A DNA stretch of 5,771 nucleotides, from assembly GCA_027297485.1 (NCBI GenBank), contig JAPUHZ010000070.1, positions 1 to 5,771 of the forward strand. Reading direction: 5' to 3'. Origin of the DNA: Deltaproteobacteria bacterium (lineage in GTDB: Bacteria; Desulfobacterota_B; Binatia; UBA9968). The translations under genes and the position numbers were made by a program. How positions within the stretch are numbered: the stretch's first letter is position 1; each line of letters begins with the position of its first letter. Of the stretch, positions 1-4,386 are shown one piece after another. The notes below the pieces were generated by a model. It searched no databases. It had not been told where the DNA came from and saw nothing but the letters and a program-made list of their open reading frames with translations.

Positions 1-1262
1 GCGTAGGGGTTATGTTGGCGGGGAGCAAGGAAGAGAGCGCTAGAATCTGCGCAAAGCTGGCTGAGGAGGAGGGATCGAACCGTGAGGCAACGGTAATCGG
101 TCAAGGGTTTAAGTCTTCGACTCTCATGTCCGCCTTCTCCAATGGCACTGCGGCCCACGCATTGGACTACGATCACAGTTTCCTTGTAGGCCAACCCACC
201 GCCGGTTTGATCCCCGCCATTTTGGCTTTAGGCGAGAAGCTAGGAGCGAATGGACGTGACATCCTAGTGGCCTATGTAGTGGGGTTCGAAACAACAGCAA
301 AGCTGGTTCGTTCGCTGCCGGTCCTTTCGAGTCAAGGAAAATGGCATTCGACGGCGACCGTGGGGTCACTTGGGACGGCAGCTGGATGTGCCAAGTTGCT
401 CCAGCTGGATGTCCAGGCAATCCAATGGACGCTCGGAATTGCTTCATCGATGGCTTCCGGTCTCGTCTCTAACTTTGCCACTATGACAAAACCCCTCCAT
501 GCCGGCTTGGCCTCAAGAAACGGAGTACTTGCAGCCAGACTGGCCCACTCGGGCTTTAATGCGAATCCTATGATCCTCAGTGAGCACAAAGGTATTTATG
601 ATGCTTTCTCCAGGGATTTACCGTTCGACCTCTGTTCTTTTGAGGAACTGGGGAGCTCTTTCGATCTGGTCGAGAGAGGGATAAAAATCAAACCTTACCC
701 CTGCGGCGGATTGACTCATACGGCCATCGACGCTGTGCTGAAAATGCGGGACCAACATAAAATCTCACCAAAAGCCGTTCAGTCGATCCAAGTGGGAGTC
801 ACTCAGCATGTTTTCAACACGATCTCAGGCAGCCTTCCCGAGACCGGAATTCAAGGAAAATTCAGCATGCCCTATATCTTGGCGAGAGCCCTTATCGATG
901 GAAAATTAGTGCTGGAAACGTTTTCCGAAGAGGCCATTCGAGATCCATTAGTTCGCAGCGTGGCAGAAAAAGTCGAGATGAAAGTGGACTCCGCTATCCG
1001 TGAAACCAAAGAGGGCAGCCGTCCCTGCAAAGTTACGATACGTCAGAAAGATGGAAGGACCTTATCGGAATACGTAGAGTTCCCGAGGGGGAGCCGGCAG
1101 GTTCCCCTCAGTTCAGAGGAACTAAGAATGAAGTTCACTGAGTGTGCCTGCCGGGCCTTAGACAGGGAAGCCGCAGCTCAAGTGGCAAAACTGCTCGACC
1201 ATCTGGAGGACCTTGACCGTCTCGGTCCCCTATTTGAGCTTTTAATTGGGAACCCGTCGTGA
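1..1262 (+). CDS. MmgE/PrpD family protein (2-methylcitrate dehydratase-like), 5' end outside window
   Basis: MmgE/PrpD proteins include 2-methylcitrate dehydratase of propionate catabolism and related cytoplasmic dehydratases or isomerases acting on small carboxylic acids. Numbering from the Met at position 12, family blocks appear in the usual order: NGTAAHALDYDH (44-55), KPLHAGLASRNGVLAARLA (160-178), KPYPCGGLTHTAID (227-240) and GKFSMPYILARALIDGKL (282-299). The reading frame stays open upstream of that Met (codons for Val-Gly-Val), and family members normally have about 30-45 residues before the LAGS segment. The true start is therefore missing, and the Met at 12 is internal. The gene ends with TGA at 1260-1262, one base before repeat copy 1, and converges on the downstream hydrolase gene. 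Nothing else of a methylcitrate cycle is visible, so the substrate is unknown; many members of the family are not methylcitrate enzymes. Confidence 0.93.
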   Translation, partial: VGVMLAGSKEESARICAKLAEEEGSNREATVIGQGFKSSTLMSAFSNGTAAHALDYDHSFLVGQPTAGLIPAILALGEKLGANGRDILVAYVVGFETTAKLVRSLPVLSSQGKWHSTATVGSLGTAAGCAKLLQLDVQAIQWTLGIASSMASGLVSNFATMTKPLHAGLASRNGVLAARLAHSGFNANPMILSEHKGIYDAFSRDLPFDLCSFEELGSSFDLVERGIKIKPYPCGGLTHTAIDAVLKMRDQHKISPKAVQSIQVGVTQHVFNTISGSLPETGIQGKFSMPYILARALIDGKLVLETFSEEAIRDPLVRSVAEKVEMKVDSAIRETKEGSRPCKVTIRQKDGRTLSEYVEFPRGSRQVPLSSEELRMKFTECACRALDREAAAQVAKLLDHLEDLDRLGPLFELLIGNPS

Positions 1263-1263
1263 T

Positions 1264-1361
1264 CAAGTTATATCGAACACGGGGTCTGAATCCCCGTGTT
1301 CGACCAAAGGTGAGAGCTGCCGCTTCTCCCCTTTGGAAACCCCATCGGCTTTGTGCCCGCC
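1264..1361 (+). repeat. 98-bp dispersed structured repeat, copy 1
   Basis: This stretch matches 3735-3832 at 93 of 98 positions with no gaps, and both edges are sharp. The five differences are at 1280, 1283, 1286, 1311 and 1313. It folds into two hairpins. Hairpin 1 has a perfect 11-bp stem (CGAACACGGGG at 1274-1284 with CCCCGTGTTCG at 1292-1302) and a 7-base loop, TCTGAAT. Hairpin 2 pairs 1304-1315 with 1325-1336 in a 12-bp stem with one T-C mismatch. The repeat starts one base after the MmgE/PrpD stop codon and fills the space between two convergent genes, so it may act as a 3' UTR structure or a bidirectional terminator. No open reading frame in it looks real. The repeat family is not recognised. 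Confidence 0.93.
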
Positions 1362-1377
1362 TCAAGAGGCGGGGTTT
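1356..1377 (+). terminator. Possible terminator hairpin at the right edge of repeat copy 1
   Basis: CCCGCCT (1356-1362) pairs perfectly with AGGCGGG (1367-1373) around a CAAG tetraloop, followed by GTTT. The stem is GC-rich and lies 94 bases after the MmgE/PrpD stop, a plausible place to end that transcript. The T tract is short and interrupted, so intrinsic termination would be weak. It may simply be a third hairpin of the repeat family. Confidence 0.28.
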
Positions 1378-1451
1378 ACATTGAATTATCAGGTCCTTAT
1401 AAAAAACTTTGTCTGTCAATAGTCAATCGTAGGCTCGATAACTTTTCATCC

Positions 1452-2333
1452 TTATCCGCTGAAGTGGTGAGCCCGAACCTCTTTACCGACCTCAATCGAC
1501 ATCAAATCTTCCCCTACCTCCAGAGGACCACCATACTTTTTTCGTGTAAGAGGTTTGAGATCCTCCGCCCTGATATCACCAAACAGCAAAATATGGGTGA
1601 AGACCGCCAGCTTGGGTTTTACTTGAGAAAAAACCTCCCCCGCCTGTTCGGGAGTAGTGTGATTTCTGGTAATTCTTTGGAACTGCTGTGTCGTGCGCAG
1701 CAACTGAGGCGGTATTCCAGTCACTTCATGAACCAACAAATCTACTCCTTGGGAGTTGCGGATTAGATTTTCATTGAAGGTCGTGTCACCCGAGATCACC
1801 ACAGAGTAGTCGCCATAATCGATTCGGTAACCAAATGCAGGTAGAAGCTCTGAACCATGATCCACCTCAAAAGCCGTGACCTTCAACCTATTTTTTTCAT
1901 AAACCACACCTTCGATGAAATCTTCAGCATCGAGAGTAACCCCTTCGAGCGGGTAGTTTTTGCTCCGGACTCGAATATCGACCTGGTAAGCCTTCTCCAA
2001 ATGCGACATCATCTCTTTCGTTCCTACCGGCCCCCAGACACGGAGCGGGACTTTGCGCTGGCCCCAATCACGCCTAATCCACCCTGTAAGCCACAGGTCG
2101 GGAAATCCCACAACGTGGTCTGAATGGTGATGGGTAAGGAATAAGCCGGTCACATCCGCAAAGGGGATGTTGAGCTGGTGCAGGCGTTGCATCGCACCGC
2201 GGCCTGCATCAAAAAGCAATTTGTCTTCTCCGGCCTCAACTAACGCACATGGCCCAAACCGATCCATGACCGGAGGCGGCGCGCCCGTGCCCAGCAAGGT
2301 AACCCTGAAAACCCCCGGTGAATTGTTTTCCAT
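1452..2333 (-). CDS. MBL-fold metallohydrolase (RNase Z / arylsulfatase-like branch)
   Basis: A 293-residue cytoplasmic protein of the metallo-beta-lactamase fold. The N-terminal strand motif VTLLGTGAPPP (11-21) is typical of the RNase Z/AtsA-like branch. The metal-binding set is complete: HHHSDH (H68, H70, D72, H73), H159 in VDHG, D183 in SGDTT and H247 in FTHILL. H225, in NHTTPEQAGEVF (224-235), is the extra conserved histidine region of this branch. This pattern predicts a binuclear zinc hydrolase with no signal peptide. Nothing shows the substrate: a tRNA 3' processing enzyme usually has a GTSSG/GTGxGVPT-like start and a flexible exosite arm, neither of which is clear here, so a general phosphodiesterase or ester hydrolase is as likely. 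The ATG at 2333 is preceded by GGAGGG four bases upstream, which supports this start. The gene is convergent with the MmgE/PrpD gene and separated from its minus-strand neighbour by 373 bp. Confidence 0.92.
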   Translation of the reverse strand: MENNSPGVFRVTLLGTGAPPPVMDRFGPCALVEAGEDKLLFDAGRGAMQRLHQLNIPFADVTGLFLTHHHSDHVVGFPDLWLTGWIRRDWGQRKVPLRVWGPVGTKEMMSHLEKAYQVDIRVRSKNYPLEGVTLDAEDFIEGVVYEKNRLKVTAFEVDHGSELLPAFGYRIDYGDYSVVISGDTTFNENLIRNSQGVDLLVHEVTGIPPQLLRTTQQFQRITRNHTTPEQAGEVFSQVKPKLAVFTHILLFGDIRAEDLKPLTRKKYGGPLEVGEDLMSIEVGKEVRAHHFSG

Positions 2334-2337
2334 GATA

Positions 2338-2343
2338 CCCTCC
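2338..2343 (-). promoter_or_regulatory. Ribosome binding site of the MBL-fold hydrolase gene
   Basis: Read on the minus strand this is GGAGGG, a strong Shine-Dalgarno match, four bases before the ATG at 2333-2331. It fixes the start of the hydrolase. Confidence 0.8.
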
Positions 2344-2365
2344 GATAAAATTTTCCTCTTTGGCG

Positions 2366-2394
2366 AAACTAGCGGCAGCAGAAAGGTAAGTCAA
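2366..2394 (-). promoter_or_regulatory. Weak sigma70-like promoter candidate for the MBL-fold hydrolase
   Basis: On the minus strand TTGACT (2394-2389) matches a -35 box at five of six positions. It is followed after 17 bases by TAGTTT (2371-2366), which matches the -10 consensus at only three of six. Position and spacing are right for the hydrolase, but the poor -10 box keeps this tentative. Confidence 0.2.
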
Positions 2395-2517
2395 TAAAAG
2401 GTGTATTAAATCAGTATTGGAAGCAAAGCATCTGTCACGATAAGATGTCTATCAAGGCAGGAAAATCTGCCTCATCTCAATACCATATATCAACAGGGTG
2501 TTGAAAAACCCTATTCT

Positions 2518-2643
2518 CAGACCGGTCAAAAAGGCCCCAGATGCAAGGCGCGCGAGAAACCGACGATCGGAGGCGTACTTAGGAGTACGTCGGAGAGAGG
2601 CGGTCGAGCGCAACGCCGCAGATGGGCCTTTTTCAACGGTCTG
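2518..2643. mobile_element. 126-bp MITE-like palindromic element with 20-bp terminal inverted repeats
   Basis: The ends are inverted repeats matching at 17 of 20 positions: CAGACCG, three unmatched bases, then AAAAAGGCCC (2518-2537), against the complement at 2624-2643. The symmetry axis is near 2581, where CGTACT (2574-2579) and AGTACG (2584-2589) close a TAGG loop, so the whole unit is one long imperfect hairpin. The interior is GC-rich and has no reading frame of note. This architecture is that of a non-autonomous miniature inverted-repeat element or a long REP-like palindrome. No transposase is present and no clear target-site duplication is visible at these ends. A related segment just outside the left end (ACAG...GTTGAAAAA near 2493-2508) suggests the original left boundary may lie slightly further out. 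Confidence 0.72.
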
Positions 2644-2706
2644 TCAAGATTTGACCCCGGAACTCTGACTGTCAGGAGTAACCGAAGGTATCGACAACCG
2701 GCGCTG

Positions 2707-3642
2707 TTACTTCGCTACGGCGTGGGCGGTCGATTGCACATCCTTATTGATCAGATCAGCGGCAGTGTCCGTCTCTGCGAGCATGCCCCAGCTTTTGATC
2801 CAGGCGGCGGTTCGTTCGAGTTCCTCGTCGGGGATCGGTGACGGGTCGACCACCACGATGCGGCTCTCGCGGATATCGTCCGCCGATAGCGTGCCGATCT
2901 CCGGGTCGGTCTTCTTGTGGTAGTCGATGAAGTACTGCATGTATTTCTTCTTGTCGGCGTTGATGCGGCGCACGGCCTCGCACACCGCGCGGTTGAACAT
3001 CGCGTAGGTTTCCGCGTCCACCCTGTCGGACGCAACCTCGGTACCGTGAAAGAATGCGGAGCAAAGGATCCGGCAACCCTTTTTTTCAGCGAGCGTGATG
3101 TAAGGCTCGGTTAGCGTCGTCGCCTCGATTTCACCTTTCATCATCGATTTAAACCGGAAGCGAGAGCCCCTCGGCGCCTTACACACCTTGATCTGATCGC
3201 GCGGCAGGAAGCCTTCGAGCATATGCAGCGTCAGAAAGTGGGTGCCAAAGAAAAACGGCACGCCGACAAGGCGATTGGCGAGTTGCTGTGGCGTGTAAAC
3301 CGGCGAATCGGGCCGTACCACAATCGCTGCGTAGGTGACGATCGAGCGCCGGCCAATCTGGCGGCCGGTCTGGATACGGGTATCCTGCACGCGGCAGTAA
3401 TTGCCCCATTCGCAGGCACTGTACATATCGGCCTTACCTTGCTCGAAGAGCTTGCCGTGACTGGAATGCGGATCCGCCTCCTTGGGGTCCGTGATGTCGG
3501 TATAGGTCTTACTGTCGCCACCTTTTTCACGGTCGACCCATTCGATGATCAGCCCTTCTTTCTCAAACAGCCCCTCGGCATCAGCGACTAACTCGCATAG
3601 ACCCTGAAAGGGCGCGGTGTTTTCGAGAACCAGTTTCTTCAT
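2707..3642 (-). CDS. NMT1/SsuA-like ABC-type substrate-binding protein lacking a signal peptide
   Basis: A 311-residue protein resembling the type II periplasmic binding fold of the NMT1/THI5/SsuA/TauA group. The N-terminal motif LVADAEGLFEKEGLIIEWV (18-36) is the usual first lobe. TYAAIVVRPDSPVYTPQQLANRLVGVP (103-129) is the hinge and 'ligand present, component entered' segment, and GEIEATTLTEPYITLAEKKGCRIL (170-193) is the second-lobe signature. Transport-linked members normally begin with a Sec or lipoprotein signal. Here the protein starts MKKLVLENTAPFQGL, directly in the first beta strand, with no hydrophobic leader or lipobox. AGGAG eight bases before the ATG supports this start. The product is therefore predicted to be cytoplasmic, which argues for an enzyme (as in the THI5 pyrimidine synthase or dihydroxyphthalate decarboxylase-like relatives) or a soluble sensor. 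The THI5 CCCFC motif is absent. No permease or ATPase gene adjoins it. Local GC (for example 36 of 60 at 2941-3000) is higher than in the flanking hydrolase gene. Confidence 0.85.
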   Translation of the reverse strand: MKKLVLENTAPFQGLCELVADAEGLFEKEGLIIEWVDREKGGDSKTYTDITDPKEADPHSSHGKLFEQGKADMYSACEWGNYCRVQDTRIQTGRQIGRRSIVTYAAIVVRPDSPVYTPQQLANRLVGVPFFFGTHFLTLHMLEGFLPRDQIKVCKAPRGSRFRFKSMMKGEIEATTLTEPYITLAEKKGCRILCSAFFHGTEVASDRVDAETYAMFNRAVCEAVRRINADKKKYMQYFIDYHKKTDPEIGTLSADDIRESRIVVVDPSPIPDEELERTAAWIKSWGMLAETDTAADLINKDVQSTAHAVAK

Positions 3643-3650
3643 TTTTTAGT

Positions 3651-3655
3651 CTCCT
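3651..3655 (-). promoter_or_regulatory. Ribosome binding site of the binding-protein-like gene
   Basis: AGGAG on the minus strand, eight bases upstream of the ATG at 3642-3640. It supports the leaderless start, which matters because the protein has no signal peptide. Confidence 0.75.
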
Positions 3656-3686
3656 AAATATGGGACACGGATACGCGATTATTCCG

Positions 3687-3701
3687 GCTGTTTTTGTACC
3701 A
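3687..3701 (-). promoter_or_regulatory. Possible sigma54-type -24/-12 element before the binding-protein-like gene
   Basis: On the minus strand TGGTAC, five bases, CAGC keeps the GG and GC doublets at the spacing of a -24/-12 promoter. The -12 half (CAGC rather than TTGC) is poor. The predicted transcript start would lie about 34 bases before the ATG. A single weak match like this can arise by chance. Confidence 0.15.
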
Positions 3702-3734
3702 TAATTCGAGGCTCTGTTACAGTTGTTAGGCAAC

Positions 3735-3832
3735 CAAGTTATATCGAACAGGGAGTTTGAATCCCCGTGTTCGACCAAAGGGGTGAGCTGCCGCTTCTCC
3801 CCTTTGGAAACCCCATCGGCTTTGTGCCCGCC
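3735..3832 (+). repeat. 98-bp dispersed structured repeat, copy 2
   Basis: Same orientation as copy 1, offset by 2471 bases, with 93 of 98 identical positions. Hairpin 1 is damaged here: two of its eleven pairs are lost by the changes at 3751 and 3754, while the loop reads TTTGAAT. Hairpin 2 has a perfect nine-pair outer stem, CCAAAGGGG (3775-3783) with CCCCTTTGG (3799-3807). The right edge lies three bases before the stop codon of the glyoxalase-like gene. Its terminal GCCCGCC (3826-3832) can pair with GGCGGGC at 3852-3858, inside that coding end. The copy separates the binding-protein leader from the glyoxalase-like gene. Confidence 0.93.
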
Positions 3833-3835
3833 CCC

Positions 3836-4270
3836 TTATTCCTTTCTGAGAGGCGGGCCCGTTAATGTATGGCGTTCGGTCAGTTCGATGGTGTAACCAT
3901 CGGGATCCTTGATCCAGGCTACGTGATCCTTGCTCCCGGGCCGGTTGGGCCGTGGCTCGCCGGTGATCGTCACCCCCTCCGCCTTCAGCCTCTCGCAGAG
4001 CTTATAAACGTCCGGTGGCAGGATCGCCACGTGCCCCGCCCAGGCGGGCATCCGCCTGTTCCTGTCCGCGCCGCCGGTCTCGATCAACTCCAGAGCCGGT
4101 CCCTCATCCTCGCCGCCGTAGCCCAGATAAGCTACCCGCTCATTCCGCTCCGGCGCGTTGCGCAGACGCATGATGTCCATGCCGAGAAGCCGGGTGTAAA
4201 AGTCAATGGTACGATCGAGATCGCTTACCGGCAGCATGGTGTGCCGGATACGGAACTTGCTGTCGCTCAC
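3836..4270 (-). CDS. VOC-family metalloenzyme, glyoxalase I (lactoylglutathione lyase)-like
   Basis: A 144-residue protein with the two beta-alpha-beta-beta-beta halves of the vicinal oxygen chelate fold and the length of bacterial glyoxalase I. Against E. coli GloA, from memory, all four metal ligands are kept: H10 (RHTML), E61 (LELIE), H80 (AGHVAI) and E129 (DGYTIELTE). DPDGYTIELTE is the family's C-terminal signature. Two residues that contact glutathione in GloA are not kept: the Arg after HTML is Pro14, and the Asn four after the second ligand is Thr65. The enzyme is thus probably an active metal-dependent VOC protein, but glutathione-methylglyoxal adduct is not assured as substrate. The start is a GTG with GGAGAG six bases upstream; the first internal Met (12) would remove ligand H10. 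The region is very GC-rich (46 of 60 bases at 4021-4080), unlike the peptidase gene beside it. The last codons lie against repeat copy 2. Confidence 0.92.
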   Translation of the reverse strand: MSDSKFRIRHTMLPVSDLDRTIDFYTRLLGMDIMRLRNAPERNERVAYLGYGGEDEGPALELIETGGADRNRRMPAWAGHVAILPPDVYKLCERLKAEGVTITGEPRPNRPGSKDHVAWIKDPDGYTIELTERHTLTGPPLRKE

Positions 4271-4276
4271 GGGTCT

Positions 4277-4282
4277 CTCTCC
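4277..4282 (-). promoter_or_regulatory. Ribosome binding site supporting the GTG start of the VOC gene
   Basis: GGAGAG on the minus strand, six bases before the GTG at 4270-4268. It decides the start, because the next candidate (Met12) would cut off a metal-ligand histidine. Confidence 0.65.
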
Positions 4283-4386
4283 GCTCCTGCTACCTGCTAA
4301 ATTCCGATGGTAGACCCCTTTACTTTACTTTATTATTTTAGAACGTCCACTCAATTCATACTCTTACGCGATGAGCCATAATTTAA

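Larger units (their letters stand above)
2334..2706. other. 373-bp intergenic gap: AT-rich hydrolase leader plus MITE-like element
   Basis: No credible coding region is seen here on either strand. The left part (2334-2490) is AT-rich and holds the ribosome binding site and a weak promoter candidate for the hydrolase. It also holds a small hairpin, AGGCAG (2455-2460) with CTGCCT (2467-2472), which has no T tract. The right part carries the palindromic element at 2518-2643. Between that element and the binding-protein stop codon are two short inverted repeats: GTCAA/TTGAC at 2643-2655 and the 11-bp palindrome CTGACTGTCAG at 2665-2675. The latter lies just 3' of the binding-protein gene and could end its transcript, but it lacks a T run. 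Confidence 0.8.

Noticed and set aside
12..14. ATG at 12 as the true start of the MmgE/PrpD gene
   Set aside because: The frame is open to the window edge with family-like residues before it, and about 30-45 conserved N-terminal residues are missing.
1264..1310. Complete tRNA gene
   Set aside because: Only a T-arm/acceptor-like hairpin with ACCA is present; no D arm or anticodon arm could be found.
1353..1766. Plus-strand open frame running from the repeat into the hydrolase gene
   Set aside because: It overlaps the hydrolase C-terminal coding region antisense, with no ribosome binding site or domain-like content.
2455..2472. AGGCAG/CTGCCT hairpin as a terminator
   Set aside because: Only six pairs and no T tract on either side.
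3581..3778. Short minus-strand frame overlapping the binding-protein start, as a lost signal peptide
   Set aside because: It is in a different frame and has no hydrophobic leader, and the binding-protein ATG has its own ribosome binding site.
1264..3832. CRISPR array
   Set aside because: There are only two copies, 2.4 kb apart, 98 bp long, with genes between them.
3869..4300. 143-residue plus-strand open frame
   Set aside because: It is a shadow of the GC-rich VOC gene, whose metal ligands and start are clear.
4318..4336. TTTAC tandem repeat in the gap before the VOC gene
   Set aside because: Just over two short units in an AT-rich gap; expected by chance.
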